Positions 1 through 11,590 are shown, numbered from the stretch's first letter. The stretch: DNA of 64,000 nucleotides from Bdellovibrio sp. qaytius (GCA_004011035.1 CP025734.1:1-64000), one strand, 5' to 3'. Numbers and translations: made by a program. Notes: generated by a model from the sequence alone, not told the origin.

Positions 1-1425
1 GTGCAGTTAAATTCAGCAAATCTCGATTCCACGTTTTGGAATCAAGTTAAAACGACTATGAAACAGAAGAACGGCTCAAACCGTATTCTAGAGTCATATC
101 TTGAACCAGTAGAGTTTATTAGCACCGAGAAAAAGGATGATAAGTTTTACTTTACCCTTTCTGTGCCTAACCAATTTATCTACTTTTATGTGAATGAAAA
201 CCTTAAAGAAAAGATCGTGGCAGAAATCAAAGGCCTTATTACAGAAGACTTTGAAATTAACCTTATAGTGTCTGCTAAAAACTCGATCGATTACAATTCG
301 TCTCTACAAGACATGTTGCAAAATTCTGACGAGTTATTACAAATTCAAAATAAGTTAAATCAACCTAAGGCTGCGGCCCTACCTATAGTGAACATGGATT
401 TATTAGGTGAAGAGTTCACCTTTTCAACATTCGTTGTGGGTAAAAATTCTGAGTTTGCTCATGCAGCTACTTATAATGTTTCGCAAAGCCCTGGCGAAGG
501 TGATTACAACCCTCTCTTTATATATGGACCATCCGGAATGGGTAAAACCCATTTATTAAAAGCGGCTATCCACCAAATTCACCAGAATTATCCACATTAT
601 CGCGTACTCTATACGAGTGCCGAAAAATTCTTAAACGAATGTGTTCAATCTATTCGTCGCCAAGAGATGGATAAGTTCAGAATGAAATATCGCGAAAATT
701 GCGATGTGTTAGTTGTGGATGATGTGCAGTACATCGAGCGCGGTGAACGTGTTCAAGAAGAATTCTTTCATACAGTAAATGCATTTATTGAACGTCGCAG
801 ACAAGTTATCTTAGCTAGCGATCGTATGCCGAAAGATATTTTAAATTTAGAAGATCGTTCGCGCACTCGTTTAGAGCGTGGATTAATCGCAGACATTACT
901 ATGCCTGATTTTGAAACACGGATAGCCATATTACGTTACAAAGTTGAAAAGAAAAATTTGCGTATCCCTGAAGATGCTATTCAATACTTAGCGCGGATAT
1001 CCAAACGTTCGATTCGTGAACTTGAAGGCAATTTAAATAAAATTAAAATGTTCTCTGAACTTCAAGGCGTAACAGTTAATCTAGAATTAGCGCGCAAAAT
1101 TTTATCGCATCATGAAAACACCGCTACTATTAGTGTTGATGAAATTTTAAGAATCACGGCTGAATACTTTAAAATAAGAATTACTGATTTAAAATCAAGC
1201 AGTCGTGCTAAGCCTGTTGTAGTGCCTAGACAAATTGCAATGTGGTTGATCAAAAAGTTTTTAGATAAGTCTTTAGTTGAAATTGGTAAAACTTTTGGCG
1301 GTCGCGACCACACAACTGTGATCAATTCACTTGAAAAGGTCGAATCTCAACAGGCCAAAGATCTGCAATACAAAAGTGATATCGACGAGTTAGTGAACCA
1401 AATCCACAATATCACCGGTTTATAA
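1..1425 (+). CDS. dnaA: Chromosomal replication initiator protein DnaA
   Basis: DnaA binds 9-bp boxes at the origin, melts the DNA and recruits the helicase loader. The 474-residue product has the usual plan: an N-terminal helicase-interaction domain (about 1-85), an acidic/Q-rich linker, an AAA+ domain with Walker A GPSGMGKTH near residue 177 and Walker B VLVVDDVQ near 237, and a C-terminal DNA-binding domain with the signature GGRDHTTVINS near 432. It starts with GTG at base 1, so the upstream promoter is outside the window; the replicon was probably cut at this codon. It is followed by an oriC-like spacer and dnaN, the classic order. Confidence 0.98.
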   Translation: MQLNSANLDSTFWNQVKTTMKQKNGSNRILESYLEPVEFISTEKKDDKFYFTLSVPNQFIYFYVNENLKEKIVAEIKGLITEDFEINLIVSAKNSIDYNSSLQDMLQNSDELLQIQNKLNQPKAAALPIVNMDLLGEEFTFSTFVVGKNSEFAHAATYNVSQSPGEGDYNPLFIYGPSGMGKTHLLKAAIHQIHQNYPHYRVLYTSAEKFLNECVQSIRRQEMDKFRMKYRENCDVLVVDDVQYIERGERVQEEFFHTVNAFIERRRQVILASDRMPKDILNLEDRSRTRLERGLIADITMPDFETRIAILRYKVEKKNLRIPEDAIQYLARISKRSIRELEGNLNKIKMFSELQGVTVNLELARKILSHHENTATISVDEILRITAEYFKIRITDLKSSSRAKPVVVPRQIAMWLIKKFLDKSLVEIGKTFGGRDHTTVINSLEKVESQQAKDLQYKSDIDELVNQIHNITGL

Positions 1426-1427
1426 CA

Positions 1428-1620
1428 TGTGGATTGTGGATAATTTTGTGGATTAGCTTTGTATATCTTTGTGGACAAAGTTACCCCCAAAATTCGACCG
1501 ATAAAACAGTGAGCTAAGGGTTGAGTTTTCCACGTAGAAAAGATAGAAGTTTCAATAGTTTAAATGACTTTTACGGATAACTACAGCCCCTACTACTACG
1601 ACTACATATTTATATATATA
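1428..1620. other. oriC-like region: DnaA boxes, GC cluster, DnaA-trio and AT-rich unwinding element
   Basis: The 300-bp dnaA-dnaN spacer holds no gene. A perfect DnaA box (TGTGGATAA, 1435-1443) is flanked by near matches TGTGGATTG (1428-1436), TGTGGATTA (1447-1455) and TGTGGACAA (1470-1478); a weaker TTTTCCACG lies at 1526-1534. Further on, a box-like TACGGATAA (1572-1580) is followed by the GC cluster GCCCC (1586-1590), then CTA CTA CTA CGA CTA (1590-1604), then a pure AT stretch (1606-1620). Read as 3'-GAT-5' on the other strand, this triplet run matches the DnaA-trio of the basal unwinding system known from Bacillus subtilis. Location plus motifs make an origin likely; function is inferred. 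Confidence 0.8.
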
Positions 1621-1725
1621 ATAATAGGTAAAACAGGGGATCAAAAAAACAGATAATAAATGTAGTAATTCAGTTATTTAAAATGAAAGATAGAGAACCA
1701 AAATAATAAAACCAAAAGGCTTTAT

Positions 1726-2832
1726 ATGAAAATCGAAATTCAGAAAAAAGATTTATTAGGATTAATTGGCCGTACTCAGAACATCGTTGAAAAAAGAAAT
1801 ACAATGCCTGTTCTAGTGAACGTACTTTTAGAAACCGCTAATAATCAATTAAAGGCTTATGCTACCGATTTAGAAGTAAGCCTAACTGATAGCAGCCCAG
1901 CCGTGATTAAAGAAGATGGCAAGGTTGCAGTAAGCGCTAAGAGCCTATTCGATTTAACTAAAGAATTATTAGAAGGACCTATCCAATTAACTAAAAAAGA
2001 TAATAACTACCTAGAAATTAAACAGGGTAAATTTTTATCTAAGATCGTTGGCGTAGCCGCTGAAGAGTATCCCGTATTTCCAACTTACAAATCTGAACAC
2101 TTCTCAAAAATTGATGCTTCAGAATTTAAACAGATGATCGATAAAACTATGTACAGTGTTTCGAATGATGAAACACGTTACCACTTAAACGGCGTTTTCT
2201 TTGAAGCGTCAGATGTGAACAATGTGACTATGGTTGCAACTGATGGTCATAGATTAAGTTTAATTAAAAAAACTTTTGCTGGATTAACATTCACTGACAA
2301 AGTGGGCGTGATCATTCCTAAAAAAGGTTTATCAGAAATTAAAAAATTAATTGAGAACACTGTTGAAGATGTTTTTGTTGCCGTTGAAGGTTCACAATTT
2401 ATTGTGAAATGTGGCACTTGTGTATTGATGATTCGTTTAATCGAAGGCAAGTACCCGAATTATCAACAGTTTATTCCACAGAAGTTAAATCATAAAATTA
2501 AAATTCCTCGTGAAAGTATTTTATCTTCTTTGAAAAAAGTTTCTTTACTAGCGAATCAAAAATCAAAAGCGATTTTATTTTCATTTTCATCTAACAAATT
2601 AGAAATCACTTCAAGTAACCCTGAATTAGGTGATGCTAAAGATGAATTAGATATCGAATACACTGGGCCTGATTTAAAAATTGGTTTCAATGCGAGATAC
2701 ATTGAAGATGTTTTAAAAAACATCGAACAAGAAAATATTGAAATTGAATTAAACGATCAAACTTCACCTGGAGTATTAAAAGCTCACGGCAAAAATGACT
2801 ACATCAACGTAGTTATGCCTATGAGAATTTAA
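1726..2832 (+). CDS. dnaN: DNA polymerase III subunit beta (sliding clamp)
   Basis: This is the ring-shaped processivity clamp that tethers DNA polymerase III and many repair proteins to DNA. The 368-residue product has the family's usual length and three-domain pattern; typical motifs include NTMPVL near the start, YHLNGVFFE and ATDGHRLS in the middle, and the C-terminal VVMPMRI (the VMPMRL-type end). The ATG lies after an A-rich leader with no strong Shine-Dalgarno. The stop codon overlaps the recF start by one base (TAATG), implying translational coupling. Confidence 0.98.
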   Translation: MKIEIQKKDLLGLIGRTQNIVEKRNTMPVLVNVLLETANNQLKAYATDLEVSLTDSSPAVIKEDGKVAVSAKSLFDLTKELLEGPIQLTKKDNNYLEIKQGKFLSKIVGVAAEEYPVFPTYKSEHFSKIDASEFKQMIDKTMYSVSNDETRYHLNGVFFEASDVNNVTMVATDGHRLSLIKKTFAGLTFTDKVGVIIPKKGLSEIKKLIENTVEDVFVAVEGSQFIVKCGTCVLMIRLIEGKYPNYQQFIPQKLNHKIKIPRESILSSLKKVSLLANQKSKAILFSFSSNKLEITSSNPELGDAKDELDIEYTGPDLKIGFNARYIEDVLKNIEQENIEIELNDQTSPGVLKAHGKNDYINVVMPMRI

Positions 2833-3965
2833 TGCAGTTAAATACCCTAGGTCTAAAAAACTTTAGAAATATTTCTGAAGCTTTTCTACGACTTTCTCCA
2901 CGCTTAAATATTTTTATTGGCGATAATGGTCAGGGCAAAACAAATTTCATCGAAAGTATTCATTTACTTATCGAAGGCGAATCTTTTAGATACTCTGACT
3001 ACTCAACATTAATTCAATTTGGTGAAAGTGCAGCTTTTGTAAAAGCCACTTTGATGAACAATGATCTTGAATACCAAATTTTGTTGAAAATTCTGGGGAA
3101 TAAGAAAGAAACTTTGGTGAATGATAAAAAAACCACCAAGATTGAGCAGTATTTGCCTCCTGTTGTGTTATTTTCACCTGAAAGCTTATCAGTGATCAAA
3201 GAAAGTGCTGATGAGCGTAGAAAGCTTTTAGACAGCTTAATCGAAACCAGCGTAAAAAATGGTAAACAACTGCTTCAAGATTTTAAAAAAGCCTTAAGAA
3301 CACGCAATAAAATTTTAAAAGATATTTCTGAAGAAAAAATCTCGCGCGATATGGGTTTGCAAACACTAGATAGCGTAAATCAGATTTATTTTGGTTTAGC
3401 AGCAAAGCTAACTTACCTGCGCATCAAATGTTTGACTGACATCAAACCCTTTGTGCAAGAGGCTTTGGTGAAAATTGAAACAAAAAACCCCAATGTGAGT
3501 TTTGATTTTTCATACGAAATTTCTGATCAAAAAATTGTGGAAAATTCTGAGGAAATGTTGATAACTCTTATGAAAAAAAGAGCTCAAGAACTGCTCCCAG
3601 CTGAGCTTTCAGCAGGCATAAGTTTGGTTGGTCCGCAGAAGCATGATGTCATATTTCTATATAGCGGAAATGACTCACGATTCTACTCTTCGCAAGGGCA
3701 GCAAAGATCTATCATATTAGCTTTCAAAATGGCTCAAATAGTGTATCATTTCAAGGTTAACGGATTCTATCCTGTTTTGTTATTGGATGATGTGTTGTCA
3801 GAGCTCGATCAAACTAAGCAAAGTTCGCTTGTTTTGGCCTTGAATGAAATTCAAACTCAGACCTTTTTAACCTCAACAGATATCGAAGTTTTAAAAAAAC
3901 TAAACATCGATAGTAGTACCGTTTTCAATGTGCAAAATGGATTTGTACACAATGAAAAAAATTAA
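2832..3965 (+). CDS. recF: DNA replication and repair protein RecF
   Basis: RecF is an SMC-like ATPase that, with RecO and RecR, loads RecA at single-strand gaps. The 377-residue protein shows a Walker A loop IGDNGQGKTNF near residue 28, an ABC-type signature SSQGQQRSI near 290 and Walker B LLLDDVLSELD near 320. Start and dnaN stop share one base. It sits in the standard dnaA-dnaN-recF-gyrB order and ends 29 bases before gyrB. Confidence 0.97.
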   Translation: MQLNTLGLKNFRNISEAFLRLSPRLNIFIGDNGQGKTNFIESIHLLIEGESFRYSDYSTLIQFGESAAFVKATLMNNDLEYQILLKILGNKKETLVNDKKTTKIEQYLPPVVLFSPESLSVIKESADERRKLLDSLIETSVKNGKQLLQDFKKALRTRNKILKDISEEKISRDMGLQTLDSVNQIYFGLAAKLTYLRIKCLTDIKPFVQEALVKIETKNPNVSFDFSYEISDQKIVENSEEMLITLMKKRAQELLPAELSAGISLVGPQKHDVIFLYSGNDSRFYSSQGQQRSIILAFKMAQIVYHFKVNGFYPVLLLDDVLSELDQTKQSSLVLALNEIQTQTFLTSTDIEVLKKLNIDSSTVFNVQNGFVHNEKN

Positions 3966-3979
3966 TTTTACTAAGTTAA

Positions 3980-6430
<2,451 letters not shown>

Positions 6431-6443
6431 AGGTTAGGAAAAT

Positions 6444-8909
6444 ATGGATTCAAACGAAACACCAGTTAGAGGCGTAACTAACGTAGATATTAATAAAGAA
6501 ATGCGCGAAGCTTACTTACAGTACTCAATGTCTGTAATCGTTGGTCGTGCATTACCAGATGTTCGTGACGGTTTAAAACCAGTTCACAGACGCGTTTTAT
6601 TTGCTCAACATGAATTATCAAATACACATGATAAACCCTATAAAAAATCGGCACGTGTTGTCGGTGACGTTATCGGTAAATACCATCCACATGGTGATAC
6701 AGCAGCTTACGATACAATGGTTCGTATGGCGCAAGATTTCTCTCTTCGCTACCCGTTGATTGATGGTCAAGGTAACTTCGGTTCTATCGATGGCGATTCG
6801 GCCGCAGCTTCTCGTTATACAGAAGTTCGTATGACTCGTTTAGCAGAAGAATTACTTGCTGATATCGAAAAAGAAACTGTAGCTCACGGACCCAATTACG
6901 ATGACTCTTTAGAAATTCCGTTAGTTTTACCTGCTAAATTTCCTAATTTATTAGTGAATGGTTCATCAGGTATTGCGGTTGGTATGGCGACAAATATTCC
7001 GCCACACAACTTAGGCGAAGTGATCGACGGAGCAGTTCATTTAATTAATAATCCAGATTGTTCGATCGATGAATTAATCGAAAGAATTCCGGGACCAGAT
7101 TTTCCAACAGCAGGTTTAATCGCAGGTCGCGCAGGGATTTTACAGGCTTACAAAAAAGGCCGCGGAATCATTACTTTAAAAGCGCGCACTGAAATTGAAA
7201 CTAAAAAAGATCACGAAGAAATTATCGTGACTGAACTTCCGTACCAAGTGAACAAAGCAAAACTTATCGAAAGCATTGCTGACCTTGTGAAAGAAAAAAC
7301 AGTTGAAGGTATTTCTGATATCCGCGACGAATCTTCTCGCGAAGGTATGCGTGTAGTTATTATTTTAAAACGCGGTGAAAATGCTTCTGTTGTTTTAAAC
7401 CGTTTATTTAAATTTACTCAATTACAAGTTAGCTTTGGTATCATCATGCTTGCGATTGATAAAACGAATCAGCCTGTAACATTCGACTTAAAAGCGATGT
7501 TAGAAGCTTTCGTTGATCACCGTCGCGACGTTGTAACTAAACGTTGTATTTTCGAACTTAAAAAAGCACAAGAACGCGCTCATATTTTAGAAGGCTTGAA
7601 AAAAGCTTTAGATAATATCGATGCGGTTATTGCTACGATCAAAGCTTCGAAAGAAGCCAATCAAGCTCGTGAAGCGTTACAAGATAAATTTCAATTCTCT
7701 GAGCGTCAGGCGACTGCGATCTTAGAAATGCGTTTACAACGTTTAACTGGTTTAGAAATTCAAAAAATCATTGATGAATTAGCAGAGATCACAAAACAAA
7801 TTAACTGGTTAAGATTCGTTTTAGCTGACGTTAAAGAGATCTACAAAATCATCGTTGGTGAATTAGAAGATATTAGAAAACGTTACGCAGATCCTCGTCG
7901 TTCAGAAATTACTGGCGATATGGATGATCTTGAAGATGAAGATCTAATCGCTGACGAACCAATGGTTGTTACAGTAACAAACACCGGCTACATCAAGCGT
8001 ATCAACACAGAAGAATACCGCGTACAAAAACGTGGTGGTAAAGGTCTTAAAGGCATGGAGACTCGTGAAGAGGACTATGTAACAGATCTATTTATTGCTT
8101 CTACTAAAACTCAATTATTAGTGTTCACAGATAAAGGTAAAGTTTACTGGTGTAAGGTTCATAAACTTCCATTAGGAACAAGAACTTCTAAAGGTAAAGC
8201 GATTGCAAATGTTGTTCAGTTAGCAGCTGGCGAAAAAGTAAAAGCTATTTTACCAGTGAATGAATTCAGCGAAAATAAATACGTTGTGATGTTAACTGAA
8301 AAAGGGATCATCAAGAAAACGTCATTAGATGCGTTTAATAATCCACGCCAAGCAGGTATTATTGCATTAACTACTGATCTTGATGATCAGTTAGTGGCAG
8401 CAAAAATCTCTGATGGTCAGTCTGATATTTTCATTGCTACTAAAGAAGGTATGTCGATTCGTTTTAACGAAGATGACGTGCGCGGAATGGGCCGTTCAGC
8501 TCGTGGCGTGAAAGGTATGACATTAGCTAAAGATGATATCGTTGTGGGCTTCCAAGTGATCGAAAAAGACACGAAAGATACTTTATTAATGGTAACGTCT
8601 AAAGGTTACGGTAAACGTTCAGAAGTGACTGAATACCGCGTACAAAGCCGTGGTGGTGTTGGTATCATTACACAAAAAACAACTGATAAAGTTGGTAATG
8701 TGATCGGAACATTAAAAGTTAATCCGACTCAAGAATTGATCTTATCAACAGATCAAGGCCAAGTTATCAGAATGAAAATCTCTGATATCTCAGTTCTTGG
8801 ACGTAACACTCAAGGTGTTAGATTAATTAACTTAGATGAAAAACAAGAGTTCGTATCAGGTTTAGCTGTTGTCGATGATGAAGATAAAGCTGGCGAAGAA
8901 ATCCATTAA
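6444..8909 (+). CDS. gyrA: DNA gyrase subunit A
   Basis: GyrA cleaves and rejoins DNA through a tyrosine; it pairs with GyrB, 13 bases upstream. The 821-residue protein carries the active-site context AASRYTEVRM and the quinolone-determining stretch HPHGDTAAYD, with Thr where E. coli has Ser83 and Asp kept at the 87 position. The GyrA-box KRGGKG lies in the C-terminal beta-pinwheel, whose repeats run to an acidic tail (DDEDKAGEEIH). An AGGttAGGAAA ribosome-binding site precedes the ATG. The 3' end overlaps the next gene by about 35 bases. Confidence 0.98.
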   Translation: MDSNETPVRGVTNVDINKEMREAYLQYSMSVIVGRALPDVRDGLKPVHRRVLFAQHELSNTHDKPYKKSARVVGDVIGKYHPHGDTAAYDTMVRMAQDFSLRYPLIDGQGNFGSIDGDSAAASRYTEVRMTRLAEELLADIEKETVAHGPNYDDSLEIPLVLPAKFPNLLVNGSSGIAVGMATNIPPHNLGEVIDGAVHLINNPDCSIDELIERIPGPDFPTAGLIAGRAGILQAYKKGRGIITLKARTEIETKKDHEEIIVTELPYQVNKAKLIESIADLVKEKTVEGISDIRDESSREGMRVVIILKRGENASVVLNRLFKFTQLQVSFGIIMLAIDKTNQPVTFDLKAMLEAFVDHRRDVVTKRCIFELKKAQERAHILEGLKKALDNIDAVIATIKASKEANQAREALQDKFQFSERQATAILEMRLQRLTGLEIQKIIDELAEITKQINWLRFVLADVKEIYKIIVGELEDIRKRYADPRRSEITGDMDDLEDEDLIADEPMVVTVTNTGYIKRINTEEYRVQKRGGKGLKGMETREEDYVTDLFIASTKTQLLVFTDKGKVYWCKVHKLPLGTRTSKGKAIANVVQLAAGEKVKAILPVNEFSENKYVVMLTEKGIIKKTSLDAFNNPRQAGIIALTTDLDDQLVAAKISDGQSDIFIATKEGMSIRFNEDDVRGMGRSARGVKGMTLAKDDIVVGFQVIEKDTKDTLLMVTSKGYGKRSEVTEYRVQSRGGVGIITQKTTDKVGNVIGTLKVNPTQELILSTDQGQVIRMKISDISVLGRNTQGVRLINLDEKQEFVSGLAVVDDEDKAGEEIH

Positions 8910-9711
8910 AAAGCAGGTAAGGCTTAAAATTATTTTATTTCTATTGGCAGGCGCTTTGTGCGCTTGCCAATCTAGAGCTGAAAAATTTTACCACTTAGCC
9001 CAAAAAAAAATAGAACAGCGTCAATTTCTAGATGCTGTTGATCTTTTAGAAAACTCGGCCGAACTAGAAAAAAACAATCGTTTGTGGTCTAAAACTAATT
9101 TTGAAGTCGCCAGAATTTTGCGATTTGATATTCAAGATTATAACAAAGCCCTACTTGTGTATCGCGAATTAATTTTAAAATCAGAAGACGCTTCTATCAG
9201 ATTATTATCACAAGAAGCGATTGCCGAAATTTATTTTGAAAACATTCAAGATTACACAACAGCCGTAAAAGAATATTTATTACTAGAATCACTAATTAAA
9301 GATCCTGAAAAATTAGAGCAGATTCGTTTAAAAATTGCCCAGTGTTATCGATACACAGGTGGCTTTAAAACAGCTCTTGAATACATCGATGTTTTTTTAG
9401 GTTCTGCCAAAACTGAAAAGAATTCTTTTTTAAAATTAAAAGCACAAACGTATGCTTCTTTGGGCCAATATGATGAGGCCATCAAAAACTATAATTTGAT
9501 ATTAACGAATGACCCGAAATATTTCTTAGATGAAAACTTATATATTTCGATCGCGATGACCTATGAAGAAAAACAAGATTACAAAGCGGCTTTAGCTTAT
9601 ATCTTACAAAACAAAAATAAAATTAAAGACGGTTCATACGTCGATCTAAGAATTAAACGACTAAATGAAAAGCTTTTGAATAAACCTTTCACTAAGGGAG
9701 TACGCAAATGA
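8875..9711 (+). CDS. TPR-repeat lipoprotein
   Basis: A predicted lipoprotein of about 278 residues. A basic N-terminus (KLAKKSIKKQVRLK) and hydrophobic stretch end in a lipobox (ALCAC, Cys about residue 31). The rest is helical with tetratricopeptide-like repeats: DYNKALLVYRELI, DYTTAVKEYLLLE, GQYDEAIKNYNLIL and DYKAALAYILQNK. Such repeats bind proteins, but no partner can be named. The start lies inside gyrA; ATG 8875 or 8878 keeps a full signal peptide, while a TTG at 8869 is also open. The stop overlaps the next start (ATGA at 9708), so it joins the atp-type genes in one transcript. Confidence 0.8.
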   Translation: MMKIKLAKKSIKKQVRLKIILFLLAGALCACQSRAEKFYHLAQKKIEQRQFLDAVDLLENSAELEKNNRLWSKTNFEVARILRFDIQDYNKALLVYRELILKSEDASIRLLSQEAIAEIYFENIQDYTTAVKEYLLLESLIKDPEKLEQIRLKIAQCYRYTGGFKTALEYIDVFLGSAKTEKNSFLKLKAQTYASLGQYDEAIKNYNLILTNDPKYFLDENLYISIAMTYEEKQDYKAALAYILQNKNKIKDGSYVDLRIKRLNEKLLNKPFTKGVRK

Positions 9712-9941
9712 GCGAGCCTACTTTTACACCACCTCCGCAAAAACCTAAAAAAAATAAGTACCTTATGTTTGGAGCTGTCGGCTTTGAATTAACGTCGCTT
9801 ATTTTATTGGCAATCTATGGAGGCGAGTATGTCGTTAAACAAGGTTACCCAAATTACCTGAAAGCTTTATTCATTGTCTTGGCATTTGTTGTGTGGTTTA
9901 TCAGTCTTATCACTAAGTTACGATCGATCGACAAAGATTAA
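9708..9941 (+). CDS. Small two-helix membrane protein, AtpZ/AtpI-like
   Basis: A 77-residue protein with a proline/lysine-rich N-terminal tail (PPPQKPKKNK) and two membrane segments (about 19-38 and 48-67). The GFELTSLILLAIYGGEYV motif, length and two-helix form resemble the AtpZ/AtpI family encoded ahead of F0 genes, where such proteins help Mg2+ uptake or c-ring assembly. It overlaps the TPR lipoprotein by 4 bases and precedes atpI by 22. The assignment rests on context and hydropathy. Confidence 0.7.
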   Translation: MSEPTFTPPPQKPKKNKYLMFGAVGFELTSLILLAIYGGEYVVKQGYPNYLKALFIVLAFVVWFISLITKLRSIDKD

Positions 9942-9963
9942 GATTACTAGAAAGACCACTGTA

Positions 9964-10320
9964 ATGATTAAAAAAATCGCAATTTTATCACTGTTGACCG
10001 CTGTTGTTGCGGGACTTGCCGCTTGGTTTTTTGCAAAACCAGAAATGGCTGCGACCGGTTTTGTAACTCATCTTTTGTTGATCGCAAATATGCTAGGAAT
10101 TTGGCTTATTTGGAGTGTGGTTTTCGAAAAAAAATCGGTTGCCCTAGGGGTCGTGATCATTATATTAAAATACCCATTGCTTGGATATATTGTCGTACTT
10201 ATGAGTCGCCAAACTTGGTTTAGTTCAATTGGCGTGTTAATCGGATTTCTCTCATTTGTAATTTCAATTGTTCTGGTAGCTCTGCTTAAGCAGAAATTAG
10301 ATACAAAACTTAAAGCGTAA
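9964..10320 (+). CDS. atpI: ATP synthase subunit I-like membrane protein (AtpI)
   Basis: A 118-residue, four-helix hydrophobic protein directly upstream of atpB. AtpI proteins assist assembly of the c-ring. Four hydrophobic segments can be seen (about 5-24, 31-50, 58-77 and 87-108) with a basic C-terminus (KQKLDTKLKA). The reading frame is open upstream to 9874, but the ATG at 9964 fits: MIKKIA gives a normal membrane-protein N-terminus and earlier codons overlap the AtpZ-like gene. Nine bases separate it from atpB, with AAGGAACA as the atpB ribosome-binding site. Confidence 0.75.
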   Translation: MIKKIAILSLLTAVVAGLAAWFFAKPEMAATGFVTHLLLIANMLGIWLIWSVVFEKKSVALGVVIIILKYPLLGYIVVLMSRQTWFSSIGVLIGFLSFVISIVLVALLKQKLDTKLKA

Positions 10321-10329
10321 GGAACAAGT

Positions 10330-11016
10330 ATGCATTTTAACTGGACGCAATTAATCCCTGGAGTTGGTCATCACTATGCTCACGTTGCAACTCTAATTTT
10401 AGCAACAGTATTAACAATTTTATTAGGCCTTGTAGCTCGTGTTTCTTTAGGAACAGGCGAAGCGGCAGTTATCCCAACAGATAAATTTTCTGTTCGCGGT
10501 GTTTTCGAATTTTTAACTGAGTACCTTTACAATTTAGCAAGCCAAGTTATTGGTGTGCACGGCAGAGATTTCGCTCCGTACTTCGCAGCGATCTTTACTT
10601 TTATCTTAATCAACAATTTCTTAGGTTTAATTCCTGGAATGACTCCTGCGACTGATAACTTCAACACGACATTCGCGTTCGGTGTATTTTCTTTCTTAGC
10701 GTACAATGTTGTTGGTATTAAAAATGGTGGCTTAGGCTACTTAAAACATTTCTTAGGACCAGTAATGGCATTAGCTCCATTGATGTTAATCATCGAGTTA
10801 ATCTCTCACTTTATCCGTCCTTTAACTTTAGGTTTACGTTTAGCGAATGTAATGACAGGTGACCACGCGGTATTAACAGTTTTCTTAAACTTGTTTCCGA
10901 TCGGGCCTGCAATTCCATTCTACTTAATGGGAATGCTTGTTTGCGTAATTCAAGCGTTCGTATTCACTTTATTATCAATGGTCTACGTGGCTCTTGCTAC
11001 AGCCCATGACCACTAG
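10330..11016 (+). CDS. atpB: F0F1 ATP synthase subunit a
   Basis: Subunit a forms the ion half-channels next to the c-ring. The 228-residue product has the essential arginine in LGLRLANVMTGDH (Arg170), preceded by ELISHFIRPLTL, and five to six membrane helices, ending in a His-rich tail (ATAHDH). It lies between atpI and atpE. The remaining F0F1 genes (atpF, H, A, G, D, C) are absent from the window, so the operon is split, as in several other bacterial groups. Confidence 0.97.
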   Translation: MHFNWTQLIPGVGHHYAHVATLILATVLTILLGLVARVSLGTGEAAVIPTDKFSVRGVFEFLTEYLYNLASQVIGVHGRDFAPYFAAIFTFILINNFLGLIPGMTPATDNFNTTFAFGVFSFLAYNVVGIKNGGLGYLKHFLGPVMALAPLMLIIELISHFIRPLTLGLRLANVMTGDHAVLTVFLNLFPIGPAIPFYLMGMLVCVIQAFVFTLLSMVYVALATAHDH

Positions 11017-11074
11017 ATTGCGAAAGCGATCTAACTAATTAACAGATGTCATTAAGACATCAGGAGAAACACAC

Positions 11075-11407
11075 ATGAAAAAAGCAATCTTATTTGCTAC
11101 TACTTTATTAGCTTCTGTTAGCGTTTTCGCTCAAGAAGCAACAACTGCAGCTGCTGCTGTAGCATCTTCTAACAGCGGTTTAATCGCTATCGGCGCTGCT
11201 ATCGCAATCGGTTTAGCTGTTTACGGCGGAACTTCTGCACAAGGTAAAGCTGCTTCTGCTGCTTTAGAAGGAATGGCTCGTAATCCAGCTGCTTCTGACA
11301 AATTATTCACTCCGCTTATCTTATCTTTAGCTCTTATCGAGTCTTTAGTTATCTTAGCGTTCCTAGTTGCTTTCGTAAAATTACCAGCAGCTGGTTTCGG
11401 TTTCTAA
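11075..11407 (+). CDS. atpE: F0F1 ATP synthase subunit c
   Basis: Subunit c forms the rotating ring. At 110 residues it is longer than the usual 75-85 because it begins with a signal-peptide-like segment (MKKAILFATTLLASVSVFAQ) before the first ring helix. The hairpin loop is ARNPAAS (68-74). The ion-binding carboxylate is Glu89 in LIES (87-90). Gln56 aligns with Gln32 of the Na+-type c subunit of Ilyobacter, and Ser90 follows the Glu as there, but the next residue is Leu. A strong AGGAG site precedes the ATG. A terminator follows at 11444. Confidence 0.96.
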   Translation: MKKAILFATTLLASVSVFAQEATTAAAAVASSNSGLIAIGAAIAIGLAVYGGTSAQGKAASAALEGMARNPAASDKLFTPLILSLALIESLVILAFLVAFVKLPAAGFGF

Positions 11408-11443
11408 TTTTTTCTTTTTAGAAAAAGTTTCGAACTTAAGAAA

Positions 11444-11469
11444 GGTCGGTTTAATACCGGCCTTTTTTT
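11444..11469 (+). terminator. Intrinsic terminator after atpE
   Basis: GGTCGGT (11444-11450) and ACCGGCC pair with one G-U wobble around a short AT loop, followed by TTTTTTTA. It closes the atpI-atpB-atpE transcript. Confidence 0.85.
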
Positions 11470-11473
11470 ATTG

Positions 11474-11581
11474 GGTAGGCCGTCCCTTTTTCGGGAGCAG
11501 TGAGTCTTGATTAGCTTCACCGCTCCGCTAGCTATCATCCGTGACGGGTGTCTTCTGCCTTCCTGGTAGAAGAGTGAGGTT
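11474..11581. repeat. Structured intergenic element with a copy of a dispersed hairpin repeat
   Basis: The first 26 bases (11474-11499) are identical, in inverted orientation, to 39017-39042 between ahpC and ahpF. The stretch folds repeatedly: TCCC/GGGA around a T-run (11484-11496); GGAGC-a-GTGA (11494-11503) with TCAC-c-GCTCC (11517-11526); and TCTTCTGCC (11551-11559) with GGTAGAAGA (11565-11573). It lies between the atpE terminator and the convergent phosphohexomutase terminator. It could be a structured RNA or a REP-like element; no known RNA family is recognised. Confidence 0.55.
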
Positions 11582-11590
11582 TTTGGGAAT

